A stretch of DNA of 64,000 nucleotides. Origin: Nostoc sp. TCL26-01 (lineage in GTDB: Bacteria > Cyanobacteriota > Cyanobacteriia > Cyanobacteriales > Nostocaceae). Below the pieces are notes generated by a model. The model ran no database searches. It worked only from the letters and a program-made list of their open reading frames with translations, and was not told the origin of the DNA. Below, in pieces: positions 1-9,501 of this stretch. The stretch is from the NCBI RefSeq assembly GCF_013393945.1, contig NZ_CP040297.1, forward strand, positions 5,116,001-5,180,000, given 5' to 3'. The position numbers and the translations under genes are program-made. How positions within the stretch are numbered: position 1 is the first letter of the stretch; each line of letters opens with the position of its first letter.

Positions 1-130
1 GATTCTCATTCACGTTTTCTAACAACAGGATAATTTGCGATCGCTCAACCGCGAACAAACTATCTGGTTGTGTTGTCAAGAGCGGTCACTTATGATGTTC
101 TCTGGCTGGCGGCATTTTGATCGCCCAAGT

Positions 131-1990
131 ATGAGGTTGGCGATCACTTTTTTATTCAGCTTGACTCTGGCGCTGGGCTGGACATCCCCAGTTTGGGCGC
201 AGGTTTCTCCGGTAAATCCTGTAGTGCAAAATGTCAACCAACCGCCTTCAGGAGTCCAACGGCTAGGCGCAATTGAAATAGCGACAGTGAAGTTGGATGG
301 AGAAAATTTATTTCAAGTCGTTGCCCCGACTGTCTGGAACCGTAACAATCCTGGCAAGCAGATTCCGGTTGAAGTCAGAGTTGAAGAGATTGAAGCTAAC
401 CTCGACCGCATGATTACCTTCGCTCCAATTGAGAATTTTGCGCTCCCGATTGGTTCGATAGTGCAAGGCGATCGCCGAAAAGGTTTCTACACGAACTTCG
501 ATCCCCAAACGCTGCAAGTGTTTGCCTCCAAGCTTGATGGCGATACTATCGTTCTAGCTAAAGATGCCTATCATTCCGTACCTCTGCAACTATTAACTGT
601 CACCCAGTTAGATGCTAACTACTACGGGCTGAGTGTAGATCGACTAGCACAACAGTTGCAGTCTGGACTTTACCAACACTTGTTAGAGGAACTGAACGAG
701 CGTTTACCTAGAGCGATCAAGCAGCAAATTCAGAACGCATTTATCAGGGCTACAGCCACGATTGGAGCCAGTCTGCTACTTTGGATGTTGTATAAACTGC
801 TGATGGTGCGCGATCGCATTCTGGCAACAAGACAGGCTGCGGTCGTGGCCCAGTCAAAAGCCGCAGCAGACACCGCTACAGCCAATGTCCCTCATACTCC
901 ATATTTGTTGGAGTTTCGCCACTTGCTGCAAAGACAATTTACTTTGGAGCGACGGCGCAGTTTGGTTGCTTTCTTGAAATGGCTGCTGATCTGGGGTCAA
1001 TTTATCCTCTGGAGTGGTGGAATTACCGCAATTTTAAGCTTATTTCCCTGGACAAAACAGCTAGCCTTGCAACTGTTATCTGCACCCTTACAGTTTTTGC
1101 TGCTCTGGCTGCTTGTAGGATTGGCAAATCGAATGAGTAATGAATTGCTCGCTCGCTTTGCCAAAAATTGGCAAGACTATCATTTTTTCAATTTTCAATT
1201 TTTTACAATTGCCGACGCGCAGCGCAAGTCTTTACGCATCTCCACAACTATCAGCGCGGTTAAAGGACTGAAAACATTCGTTATTTGGGCGATCGCTGTT
1301 GGTTGGATGTTGCAAAGTCTCGGAGTCTCAATTGGTTCGGTACTAGCTGGCGGTGCGATTGTCGCTTTTGCACTTTCTTTGGGCTTCCAAAACTTAGTCA
1401 AGGATTTGGTCAATGGCTGTCTAATTTTATGGGAAGACCAATATGGGATTGGGGATGTAGTGGTAATTGTCAATACATCTGGTAACAAGACAGGGGGTTT
1501 TGTTGAGAATATGAATTTGCGGGTAACTCAATTGCGAAATGATGAGGGGCGTTTGATTACTATTCCCAATAGTGCGATCGCCCAGGTAGAAAATTTGACC
1601 CGAATTTGGTCGCGGGTAGATTTTACGATTGAGGTGGCTTATGAAACAGACATCAAGATGGCATTGGCATTACTCCAAAAGATTGCTCAACAGATGTACG
1701 GCGAAACCAAGTGGCGCGATCACCTAGTGGGATTGCCAGAGGTTTTAGGAGTCGATAACCTCGCGCACACTGGGATGATGATTCGAGTCTGGATTAAAAC
1801 CCAACCCCTGCAACAGTGGGTTGTTGGTCGTGAATTTCGCCTGCGCGTCCGCGTTGCTTTTGAAGAGCATGGCATTCAGATTGGCACACCCCAACAAGCC
1901 GTATGGGAGAAAAATGTTTCTGTTCCGATTGGCGATCGCACTGATGGTCAAGGTGAACTAACGAATCAAGGCGATCGGAGTTTGGATTAG
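131..1990 (+). CDS. MscS-family mechanosensitive ion channel with signal peptide
   Basis: Small-conductance mechanosensitive channel of the inner membrane, expected to open under turgor stress. The reading frame is open from 35 (TTG), but the ATG at 131 gives a clean signal peptide (MRLAITFLFSLTLALGWTSP, cleavage near VWA-Q), so I chose it (619 aa). An N-terminal periplasmic region of roughly 200 residues is followed by several membrane helices. The Gly/Ala-rich pore helix and MscS beta domain start near residue 405 (GGAIVAFALSLGFQNLVKD), followed by the conserved ITIPNSAIAQVENLTR stretch and a C-terminal alpha/beta part. The length is typical of the larger cyanobacterial MscS proteins. The gene stands alone, with 350 non-coding bases after it. 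The family call is firm; the gating stimulus is inferred from the family. Confidence 0.88.
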   Translation: MRLAITFLFSLTLALGWTSPVWAQVSPVNPVVQNVNQPPSGVQRLGAIEIATVKLDGENLFQVVAPTVWNRNNPGKQIPVEVRVEEIEANLDRMITFAPIENFALPIGSIVQGDRRKGFYTNFDPQTLQVFASKLDGDTIVLAKDAYHSVPLQLLTVTQLDANYYGLSVDRLAQQLQSGLYQHLLEELNERLPRAIKQQIQNAFIRATATIGASLLLWMLYKLLMVRDRILATRQAAVVAQSKAAADTATANVPHTPYLLEFRHLLQRQFTLERRRSLVAFLKWLLIWGQFILWSGGITAILSLFPWTKQLALQLLSAPLQFLLLWLLVGLANRMSNELLARFAKNWQDYHFFNFQFFTIADAQRKSLRISTTISAVKGLKTFVIWAIAVGWMLQSLGVSIGSVLAGGAIVAFALSLGFQNLVKDLVNGCLILWEDQYGIGDVVVIVNTSGNKTGGFVENMNLRVTQLRNDEGRLITIPNSAIAQVENLTRIWSRVDFTIEVAYETDIKMALALLQKIAQQMYGETKWRDHLVGLPEVLGVDNLAHTGMMIRVWIKTQPLQQWVVGREFRLRVRVAFEEHGIQIGTPQQAVWEKNVSVPIGDRTDGQGELTNQGDRSLD

Positions 1991-2340
1991 GGAGCGCATA
2001 TAGTGTTTGTTCACAGAATGTTAAACTGAGTGTTAAAAATATCAATCTTACCTGGTAAAAATAGGAAAATGCGTGGAAGCTAACTATCAGCACCTGAACA
2101 AGAATAAATACCGTTCTGGCGATCGCGTTGGAGATATTTAAAATTTAAATAGTTCAAAATTTTAAAATTGAAAAATTATTTCATTAATTTTAAATTGATA
2201 GTTTTGAATTGGAGCAAAGCGACGGTCATAATTCCGGCGGTAACAGTAATTTCAGTTGCATTTTCAGTCTTAATAAAAATCGCTAAAATGCTTTCACAAC
2301 TTGATTTTTAAGGATTTTAGGTAAAAATTGTGGAAATGCT
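1991..2340. other. AT-rich intergenic stretch
   Basis: A 350-bp spacer between the MscS gene and the DUF1003 gene. It contains one HIP1 octamer near 2119 and a very AT-rich, partly self-complementary run of AATTTTAAA-like words at about 2139-2210. No credible gene, RNA or terminator was seen. It probably carries the promoter of the next gene, but no -10 element could be assigned. Confidence 0.5.
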
Positions 2341-2850
2341 ATGAACTCTAAACAACCTATATACAGTCAAGTCACTCCAATCGAATATCAACTGTTGCTG
2401 AAGTTGCGGGAGCAAAATCCTGCTCAAAATCCACCTAAGCTGCGTTTGACTTTCGGAGAGCGCATTGCTGATCAGGTTGCGACTGTTATGGGTTCTTGGC
2501 GTTTCATCATTGTTCAAAGCTGCTTTCTGGCAGTTTGGGTGATTTTGAATGTTGTTGCCGTGGATAGACACTGGGACCCTTATCCGTTTATCCTGCTGAA
2601 TTTAATGCTTTCGTTTCAAGCTGCTTATGCCGCTCCCATTATTATGATGAGCCAAAATCGGCAAGCTGCGATTGACCGAAAAGAAGCTAAACACGACTAT
2701 GAAATTAATATGAAAGCCGAATTGGAAATTGAACTTTTACACGATAAAATCATGCTTCTAAAAGAAGAGGAAATTGCCGAACTTATTAAGCTGGTACAAA
2801 AGCAAAATCAACAAATGGAGCAGTTAAAAGCATTTTTAATCCAAAGATAA
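2341..2850 (+). CDS. DUF1003 family membrane protein
   Basis: A 169-aa protein of the DUF1003 family, a small inner-membrane family of unproven function. The visible hallmarks are GERIADQVATVMGSWRFI, then two hydrophobic helices (about residues 58-75 and 82-100), then the conserved MMSQNRQAAIDRKEA turn. The C-terminal third is a charged, coiled-coil-like helix (EIELLHDKIMLLKEEEIAEL). The length is normal for the family. It lies 59 bp upstream of an HlyD-type adaptor and may be co-transcribed with it, but no functional link is known. Confidence 0.85.
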   Translation: MNSKQPIYSQVTPIEYQLLLKLREQNPAQNPPKLRLTFGERIADQVATVMGSWRFIIVQSCFLAVWVILNVVAVDRHWDPYPFILLNLMLSFQAAYAAPIIMMSQNRQAAIDRKEAKHDYEINMKAELEIELLHDKIMLLKEEEIAELIKLVQKQNQQMEQLKAFLIQR

Positions 2851-2909
2851 ATGAATGATGCAGATAAACTTGCACTTAATAAATCTCTCCGTTTTCCTTG
2901 GGGCTAACA

Positions 2910-4403
2910 ATGGAATCACCTGACACATCAAGCAACGTACAGATGCCTGTTCAACAGGGTGGACAGCACCCAGAATCATCAACGGGAGTTTTGGACAAGA
3001 ATAAACCCGCAATTAAACCCGATCGCTCTGAGTCGGAAGTTCAAGATGAAAAAAGCGGGGAAATTTGGCTGCGATTACTTCCGCTTGGAGTACTGTTCAT
3101 CGCCTTTGTTCTTTGGGGAGTGTTGGGGAAGATTCCCAATCGGGCTGAGGGACGTGCTGGTATTTTGATTCCTCGCTCCAGCGTTGCGATTCAACCGCGT
3201 GAAGGGGGTCGGGTATTGGCGTTGAATATTCGACCGGGTGATTCTGTTAAAAAAGGGCAAGTATTAGCAACGATGGAGTTTCCTGAACTGGAAACAGAAT
3301 TGCAAGACAAGCGCGATCGCCTTGCAGACCTCAAGGCACAAAACTACCAAATTGGTTCTGTACAAAAGAATCGTAGTCAACTCAATTCAAGTGCTGTAGC
3401 ACAGAAGCGTCAGGCAAATTTGGGTCAGATTGAATCGCTGCGGGTGCAATTGGCGAGCAATCAGAGCCAGCGAGAAGCATACCTCGATCACCTCAAGTAC
3501 CTGCGTAGATTTAAAGCATCTACCGATGAGAGACTGTCTGCTTACAATGCTTTGGCAAAAGAGGGCGCTGTGCCTCGGATTGGATTCCAACCCTATTTCT
3601 TTCAATCCAGTCAGCAAGAAGTTGCCAATTCTGTGAATCAGACGCAAGTAGCCCTCGATCGCCTGAAGGGTGAAGATGAGAGCTTGCGCGCACAGATACA
3701 AACCCTGATGGCAGCAAACGAGGCACTGACTACCGAGAAGCGCGGCATCGACCTACAAGATACCGTCAGTGATGTGACTCGATATAATGCGATCGCTGAC
3801 CAACAACGCGATATCAACACCTTAAAAACTAGAATTCGTGCCAATAGCCAGGTCGTCAGTCTCTATAACGGTAAAGTTGAGGAAATTTCGGTCAATTCAG
3901 GTGAAGTAGTGCCTCCGAGTGGTCGCATCGGCAAGCTATCAGTCGATAACCCCAATGCCAAAGTCAATGTGGTGGCACTGTTCAAAGTGGGTGATGCCAA
4001 GCAGTTAGCACCAGGAATGGCAGTCGAAGTCATTCCTGATTTATACGAGCGCGAACGCTATGGTGGCATCGTTGCAAAGGTCATTGAAGTGGCTCAACAG
4101 CCAGTCACCGCATCCGAATTATCCAATCTGGTCGGCAGTCAGGATCTGGCAGAGAAGCTGTTATTGGGACGCGATAAGGACGATCGCGATAAGCCTCAAC
4201 CAATCAACGCCAGCGTGACGAAAGTGATCCTAGAACTCCAAACTGACCCGAATACAACCAGTGGCTTTAAGTGGACTGAAGGCAAGGGAGCGCCCAGAGT
4301 GATTACCGACGGGACAACCGCCGATGTCAAAGCTGTGATTGAGGAGCGATCGCTGTTGAGTTACTTAACTCCCGCTTTTCGTTGGATTACGGGAGTGTAT
4401 TGA
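2910..4403 (+). CDS. HlyD-type membrane fusion (adaptor) protein
   Basis: Periplasmic adaptor that would link an inner-membrane exporter to an outer-membrane TolC-like channel. From the ATG at 2910 it is 497 aa; an in-frame TTG at 2898 is less likely. It has a short cytoplasmic N terminus, one membrane helix at about residues 52-70, a biotinyl/lipoyl half-motif (IRPGDSVKKGQVLATME), a long Gln/Leu-rich coiled coil, the second lipoyl half (VNSGEVVPPSG) and a beta-barrel ending in LLSYLTPAFRWITGVY. That C terminus resembles adaptors annotated as NHLM bacteriocin secretion proteins, but no NHLM peptidase-transporter is adjacent. The nearest candidate partner is the FUSC protein downstream. Confidence 0.85.
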   Translation: MESPDTSSNVQMPVQQGGQHPESSTGVLDKNKPAIKPDRSESEVQDEKSGEIWLRLLPLGVLFIAFVLWGVLGKIPNRAEGRAGILIPRSSVAIQPREGGRVLALNIRPGDSVKKGQVLATMEFPELETELQDKRDRLADLKAQNYQIGSVQKNRSQLNSSAVAQKRQANLGQIESLRVQLASNQSQREAYLDHLKYLRRFKASTDERLSAYNALAKEGAVPRIGFQPYFFQSSQQEVANSVNQTQVALDRLKGEDESLRAQIQTLMAANEALTTEKRGIDLQDTVSDVTRYNAIADQQRDINTLKTRIRANSQVVSLYNGKVEEISVNSGEVVPPSGRIGKLSVDNPNAKVNVVALFKVGDAKQLAPGMAVEVIPDLYERERYGGIVAKVIEVAQQPVTASELSNLVGSQDLAEKLLLGRDKDDRDKPQPINASVTKVILELQTDPNTTSGFKWTEGKGAPRVITDGTTADVKAVIEERSLLSYLTPAFRWITGVY

Positions 4404-4496
4404 CTGTTACAGTGTTGAGTGCTGAGTGCTGAGTAGAAAGTAAAACTAATTGCACTCAGAACTACTGAAACTAATTTGTAATTGGAGCCTCATGCT

Positions 4497-4673
4497 ATGC
4501 AAAATTCTAAAAGACGGTCAAAATGGTGGGTTTGGTGGCTGAAGTGGTGGGTCATTGCAGCTGCGATCGTATTTATTTTGATGATCTTTAGTGAACCGCC
4601 TCAACTCTGGTTTTGGTTGGTCGCATTTTTTGCGCTACTTCTCTACTCCATTGAACGTGCAATCAACGAGTAA
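4497..4673 (+). CDS. Small two-helix membrane protein, function unknown
   Basis: A 58-aa protein starting at the ATG at 4497, preceded by GGAG at 4484-4487 (9-base spacing). It has a basic, Trp-rich N terminus (KRRSKWWVWWLKWWV) and two hydrophobic segments separated by SEPPQ. I do not recognise a family. It sits between an HlyD adaptor and a FUSC exporter, the position that a small DUF1656 (AaeX-like) protein occupies in aromatic-acid efflux operons, but I see no convincing DUF1656 similarity. Confidence 0.55.
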   Translation: MQNSKRRSKWWVWWLKWWVIAAAIVFILMIFSEPPQLWFWLVAFFALLLYSIERAINE

Positions 4674-4772
4674 ATAAAAGATCGTCCTACAGCCTCGAAA
4701 ACGATGGGCCACATTTCCGAATGAAGTTTAGGATCGTGAATTAAATAATATCTGTGATTGCAAAAGTGACTC

Positions 4773-4869
4773 GCCCTCACCCCCAGCCCCTCTCCCAAGC
4801 TGGGAGAGGGGAGCAAGAAGTCCGGTTCCCCTTCTCCTAAGCTGGGAGAAGGGGTTAGGGGATGAGGGC
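4773..4869. repeat. Imperfect inverted repeat with two G/C-rich hairpins
   Basis: A composite palindrome. The outer arms (GCCCTCACCCCCAGCCCC against the complement of GGGGTTAGGGGATGAGGGC) enclose a perfect hairpin at 4787-4811 (CCCCTCTCCCA / TGGGAGAGGGG) and a second at about 4828-4854. The same word family recurs at 17897-17983, so this is a dispersed intergenic repeat rather than a gene-specific site. It may also act as a transcript-end hairpin upstream of the FUSC gene. Confidence 0.8.
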
Positions 4870-4920
4870 AAAATTCTCGACATTAATAAATCCGCATTCC
4901 TTAAAGGAGAAGCGAATTCC

Positions 4921-7161
4921 TTGGATACTCAGTACTCAACGATCATCAAACAGGGATTGAAATTTTCCCTGGGTGCCGCCCTGTTGGGTAGCTTTTTCTG
5001 GCATCGGGCAGATGTATTAGATAACTATGTTTATCCTATTTTCGGTTATGTTTCTGTCCTGATTGAACCCGCCGCAGGAGGCGCAATCATCGCGGGTCTG
5101 GGGCGGGTTGGCGGCAGTGCCTTGGGCGGATTCATTGCTGCTATGTTGTTGAGTTCATTTGGTATCTATGGCTCAGGCTTATTTATCATTCCGCCGATTA
5201 CTTACATCCTATCTGCCTTCATTTGTGAAACCTATCGCTGGCAAGCAGCCTATTCTCAAGCAACATTGCTGGGAACGCTGATTGCCATGAGAGCAGTTGG
5301 GACATCAGATCAGCAAGATATATGGCTGTATCTAAAATCACGTCTGATTGATAACTGGATTGGCGTTGCGGTGGGAATTGCCATAACACTGCTGTTTTGG
5401 CGACAGGATACTCGCACTGAGTTAACCAGAAACTTGAAACAATTTTTGCAGGGTGTACCTCGTTTGTTTCACTTAATCGTGAATCAGTATGCCATGTCTC
5501 CCCAGTTGGAGAATACCGAAAATAATCATACTCCTGTTCTTTCCGCCTTCGCGCCGCCAGCCTCGCTACTCGATCGCCTGACAAAAACCACACAAGCCAG
5601 CTTGACAACTTTGACAAAAGCTGCTTCTGAATTTCAGAGTCAGACACTAACTGAGGAGAATTGGAGTGCAATTTTAACCAGTCAAAGCCAGCTTTCTCGG
5701 CAATTGGCAGATATGCTAGCTCTTGCCGATCGCAATGAGCAAACGTTAGCCCGTCAGTTTAGGGTTGAATTAAATCAGTTTGCTCAACATCTGGAAAAAA
5801 GCTGTGATCAGTTAAGCACAATCGCCAATACATCCCATTCTTTTCATCCTGATCTTTCTGAACTAGAGCAAGACTTAGCCATTATCAAAGATAAGCTTAA
5901 TCATCTGCGCTCCACTGGAGAAATTGGCGCATACAACATCTCAGAAACGTTGCGATTCTTTCAATTGCTCCAGCTTTTGACCCAATTTACCCAGGAGTTG
6001 CGATCGCTGCAAAATCGACTGCTCTATAAAATGAATGTTGCAGCAACCCATCAGCGAAGGCGACTCTTGACCTTCCCGAAGCGCACATCTATATCTATGA
6101 AGCGGGCGATCGAAATTGTGGGTATGGGCATGGCGATCGGTATGGTAATCGGTATTGTTCACCATATCGATTTCCCCTATCCTTCTGCCTATGAGACAGC
6201 TGCTGAAGTGATTATTGTTGCCCTAGTTACAATCCTTGTTCAACCGACACGGGGAAGGGCGATCGCGCTCAGTCTGGCTGCGGTCACTTGTTTCTGGATC
6301 AGCCTCTTTTTGATATATCTCCTGGGTATTTCCTTTGGCTATAATCCCATCACCTGCTGTGTGGTTTTCTTTTTTATTTATGTCTGCTGTACCTTATTGG
6401 GATTTACCTCACTTGCTCGTGTGGGTGCGATTATTGCAGCCGATTGGCTCGGAAAAGACATTTTCCCTTTCTTTTATCAGGGACTGGCAGCAGTGGTAAT
6501 TGCCATTCCCTGCGGTGTGTTGATTGCTTTATTGATTACAACCGTATTCATGGGTGGCTCTGCTGCCAATGAATTAGAAAAGAGTTTTGCTCAAACCTTT
6601 AAGCAACTTGGAAAGCTCTATCAATCTCTGTTAACAACTTATCTTCAGGGTGCAACCCCATCCCCAGAAATCACTCAATTGAAAGCAACCCTGGCAAAGA
6701 CGATCGCTCAACATCCAATGGGTTTAAAGGTTGCGGGTCTTGAGCAAGGTTCGGGTGGCTTGGCAACCAAGCATAAACATCTGTGGAATTTCTTGCTGGG
6801 TTACGAACAAATGCTTTTTGCCCAACTTGAAACATTGGCAGATGAATTGCAACAACCGATACCCAATGCGATTCGACAACAGTATTTATCAGAACTCCAG
6901 GCGATCGCTAAAGCAACGGTTGATGGGTTTAATCAACTATCGGCAATGGTTACGGCTCCAATGCTGCCGCAATTCTCTCAGGGATCGTCCTTAGTTCAGG
7001 AAATTGAGTCAATTGAACAGCAACTTTTGAGGCAACGAGTTGAAAGTCGCAGCTATCCCCTCGAACAATTAATCGCGTTCAGTTCCACCTTTATGACGAT
7101 GAAAGCGATCGCCAGTAATCTGAACCGAATCAGCCAGACTTTGCCAACCTACGCCCAGTAG
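4921..7161 (+). CDS. FUSC family inner-membrane exporter (aromatic-acid efflux type)
   Basis: A 746-aa protein with two blocks of membrane helices (about residues 15-160 and 395-550), each followed by a long helical cytoplasmic region, which is the layout of FUSC/YccS/AaeB-like efflux proteins. The start is the TTG at 4921, supported by AAGGAG at 4904-4909 with an 11-base gap; no better ATG exists. Family members export aromatic acids or other amphipathic compounds, usually with an HlyD-type adaptor, and such an adaptor lies just upstream (2910-4403). Substrate and partnership are inferred from context. Confidence 0.82.
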   Translation: MDTQYSTIIKQGLKFSLGAALLGSFFWHRADVLDNYVYPIFGYVSVLIEPAAGGAIIAGLGRVGGSALGGFIAAMLLSSFGIYGSGLFIIPPITYILSAFICETYRWQAAYSQATLLGTLIAMRAVGTSDQQDIWLYLKSRLIDNWIGVAVGIAITLLFWRQDTRTELTRNLKQFLQGVPRLFHLIVNQYAMSPQLENTENNHTPVLSAFAPPASLLDRLTKTTQASLTTLTKAASEFQSQTLTEENWSAILTSQSQLSRQLADMLALADRNEQTLARQFRVELNQFAQHLEKSCDQLSTIANTSHSFHPDLSELEQDLAIIKDKLNHLRSTGEIGAYNISETLRFFQLLQLLTQFTQELRSLQNRLLYKMNVAATHQRRRLLTFPKRTSISMKRAIEIVGMGMAIGMVIGIVHHIDFPYPSAYETAAEVIIVALVTILVQPTRGRAIALSLAAVTCFWISLFLIYLLGISFGYNPITCCVVFFFIYVCCTLLGFTSLARVGAIIAADWLGKDIFPFFYQGLAAVVIAIPCGVLIALLITTVFMGGSAANELEKSFAQTFKQLGKLYQSLLTTYLQGATPSPEITQLKATLAKTIAQHPMGLKVAGLEQGSGGLATKHKHLWNFLLGYEQMLFAQLETLADELQQPIPNAIRQQYLSELQAIAKATVDGFNQLSAMVTAPMLPQFSQGSSLVQEIESIEQQLLRQRVESRSYPLEQLIAFSSTFMTMKAIASNLNRISQTLPTYAQ

Positions 7162-7649
7162 GGTGAACAATATCTTACAGCGATTTGCAGCTAATTGAAC
7201 CACATATATTGTAGGGGCACGGCAGTACCCATTGATGTCAACTTAAGCTAAAAATAGCTTGACGCTAGGCCGAAGCACCCACCTTGGAATTAATTCCAAG
7301 GCTAATAGCACAAGTCTACTCAAGTAGACTGAAGATTTTGGGCATATGTAGTCATCTTCAGATGACTTTTGCTATTAGCAAGGAACTTCAGTTCCTTGCG
7401 GGACATCGATTTTACGTTAAGTTGACACCAATGGGCAGTGCCGTGCCCTCACCGCGTGGTCTATTTACCTGAAAATAGCTGTAAATTGCGGCATAACTGT
7501 TCAATCTTGACTGGTGATTATTGGATGAAGACTGAACACTAATAGATACCGTTTATAAAAATACTCCGATGGAAAACCTGTTTTCTGCCTGAATGCCCGT
7601 TGTGTAGAATCATCGAGTTTTTAATCCTCCTCTCAAACTATCCAATACA
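7162..7649. other. 488-bp intergenic region dominated by a folded repeat
   Basis: Between the FUSC and hydrolase genes. Its middle part (7215-7448) is a MITE-like inverted-repeat element listed separately. The remaining sequence has no credible gene. A frame that is open through the element (7284-7472) is composed of hairpin arms and is not considered coding. Confidence 0.6.
7215..7448. mobile_element. MITE-like element with 39-bp terminal inverted repeats and internal hairpins
   Basis: The first 39 bases (7215-7253, starting GGGCACGGCAGTACCC) match the reverse complement of 7410-7448 at 34 of 39 positions. Between the arms lie at least four short perfect or near-perfect palindromes: CCTTGGAATTAATTCCAAGG, AGTCTACTCAAGTAGACT, AGTCATCTTCAGATGACT and AAGGAACTTCAGTTCCTT. 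A matched pair, GCTAATAGCA and TGCTATTAGC, flanks the two central palindromes. There is no transposase frame, so this would be a non-autonomous element or a large structured-RNA repeat. The structure is read directly; mobility is inferred. Confidence 0.72.
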
Positions 7650-9338
7650 ATGAAACTTAAAATTCCCACCTGGATTGGTACAACGATCGGGCTGCTGGGC
7701 ATGGGCATATTGCCAGCTCTCGGTGCAGAACAGGTCAACTTTTCTTACGGTCTGTTAGAATTCTCGGTTTCGGTGTCTGAGCTAAAAACCTTTGCTCAAG
7801 ACGGTAAAATAAGTCAACAACTCGCCTTCTTTACCAAACGCCTCAAACCAGAACAGATTGCTCAACTGCGCCAAGTTTTGACAAAACAAGAAAAATTAAG
7901 CCCCGTAGCCGTTGCTCAGTTTCTCTATTCAGACATCGGAGAAACGATGCTAGAGTCTGCGGGAGAAACCATTCAAACTGGTGCTAGACAAAACGGGTTT
8001 TATGCCATTCGGGCAGCATTGATTTTAGCGGCGACTGATCCAGAGGGATTAACGCTCCTGAATACGATGCGCTACTTCCCTTCCCAGAGTATTTGGATTA
8101 ACTCCAACAGGATTTTTGCCTTGAGGAATAAACTTTCAACTCTAGAAAAGGAAACACAGCGATCGCTTGCTGTGATTGAGCAGGAGTCTATCACAGAAGC
8201 ATCGGCTGAACCTCGCGTAAATAGCTCAAAAGTACCCAGCTTATTCAACAAGACAGGTGCGTTTTCCTGGCAGAAACGAACGATCGCGTTTGTCGATGAG
8301 AGCCGGAGATTTCTGATGAGTGGGAATGGAAATCGAGTAATTCAAACCGATCTTTATTTACCTCAAAATCAAACATCAGCACCCGTAGTCGTCATTTCCC
8401 ACGGTCTTGGTGGCGATCGCACTAGCTTCGCTTACTTAGCAGAAACCTTAGCATCCTACGGATTTGCGGTTGTAGTGCCGCAGCATCCTGGGAGTGATTC
8501 TGTTCACATGCAAGCACTCCTGGCCGGGAAAACCCAACAAGTCTTTCCCGACAGAGAACTGATTGACCGCCCCTTAGACGTAACGTTTGTGCTGAATCAA
8601 TTAGAACAGCGTTCAACCTCCGATCCGTGGCTACAGGGAAAAATCAACGTTCAAGACGTAGGTGTGATTGGCCAATCGTTTGGAGGGTACACCGCCTTAG
8701 TTTTAGCGGGCGCACAAATTAACATTGCTCAGTTACGCAAAGATTGTCAACCAGAATCGGATTTGTTCGATATTTCTTTGTTGTTGCAGTGTCGGGCATT
8801 AGCGCTGGGAAAAGATGCTCCTGATTATGCCCAGATCCAACAAACCATCAGCAATCTGGATTTACGCGATCGTCGAGTCAAAGCGGTGTTCGCTCTGAAT
8901 CCGGTTACTGGCAGTATTCTGGGACAAACTGGTTTGAGCCGCATCGAGATTCCTGTCGCCATTGGTGCTGGTGCGGCAGATATTGTGACTCCTGTTTTTT
9001 CGGAACAAATCCAGGCATTTAACTGGTTGACGACCCCAGAAAAGTATTTAGGTGTGGGTGACAAAGGAACGCATACTGATTTGATTGCGGGTGTGAGTAC
9101 GGTCGCGTTACCCTCTTTTAATCGTTTCTCTATTTTCTCTGAACCTGATCTTGTGTTAGAACGCATTCTTGTTCAGGCGCTGAGTACCGCATTTATGAAA
9201 GTCTATCTGGCTCACGAGACTGACTATCGTGCCTTCCTCAGCGCATCTTACATCAAGAAATTGGATCGCGATGATCCATCAAAAACCTATTTTGTCAGGT
9301 CATTACCAGCAGGGTTTCCCAAGCGCGATCGCCTCTAA
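7650..9338 (+). CDS. DUF1400-containing alpha/beta hydrolase, exported
   Basis: A 562-aa serine hydrolase with a signal peptide (IGTTIGLLGMGILPALGA). Residues of about 25-160 form the DUF1400 region common in cyanobacterial hydrolases (YGLLEFSVSVSELKTFAQDG). The catalytic domain resembles PAF-acetylhydrolase/dienelactone hydrolase proteins: oxyanion-site HGLGGDRTSF, nucleophile elbow GQSFGG with Ser343, and a likely catalytic His in GDKGTHTDL. It probably acts on a lipid or ester in the periplasm or lumen; the substrate cannot be read from sequence. It is a single gene with no obvious operon partner. Confidence 0.85.
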   Translation: MKLKIPTWIGTTIGLLGMGILPALGAEQVNFSYGLLEFSVSVSELKTFAQDGKISQQLAFFTKRLKPEQIAQLRQVLTKQEKLSPVAVAQFLYSDIGETMLESAGETIQTGARQNGFYAIRAALILAATDPEGLTLLNTMRYFPSQSIWINSNRIFALRNKLSTLEKETQRSLAVIEQESITEASAEPRVNSSKVPSLFNKTGAFSWQKRTIAFVDESRRFLMSGNGNRVIQTDLYLPQNQTSAPVVVISHGLGGDRTSFAYLAETLASYGFAVVVPQHPGSDSVHMQALLAGKTQQVFPDRELIDRPLDVTFVLNQLEQRSTSDPWLQGKINVQDVGVIGQSFGGYTALVLAGAQINIAQLRKDCQPESDLFDISLLLQCRALALGKDAPDYAQIQQTISNLDLRDRRVKAVFALNPVTGSILGQTGLSRIEIPVAIGAGAADIVTPVFSEQIQAFNWLTTPEKYLGVGDKGTHTDLIAGVSTVALPSFNRFSIFSEPDLVLERILVQALSTAFMKVYLAHETDYRAFLSASYIKKLDRDDPSKTYFVRSLPAGFPKRDRL

Positions 9339-9501
9339 CTGTAGTGCCTCTACAAAACTGGTGAGTAGTGCTTTAAATTGCAGCATAACTAATCAATCTT
9401 GACTGGTCATTACTTAATTAAGATTGCAAACTAATATAGCAATCCTAAATGAGATCCAAACAAATCTGTTCCCTGTTTTCTGTTCCCTAGCAATTAAGTC
9501 T

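Noticed and set aside
5219..5671. 150-codon minus-strand frame inside the FUSC gene
   Set aside because: Fully inside a well-supported gene with normal codon use on the plus strand; no similarity.
7284..7472. Open frame of 62 codons through the MITE-like element
   Set aside because: Every part is a palindrome arm of the element; translation would be meaningless.
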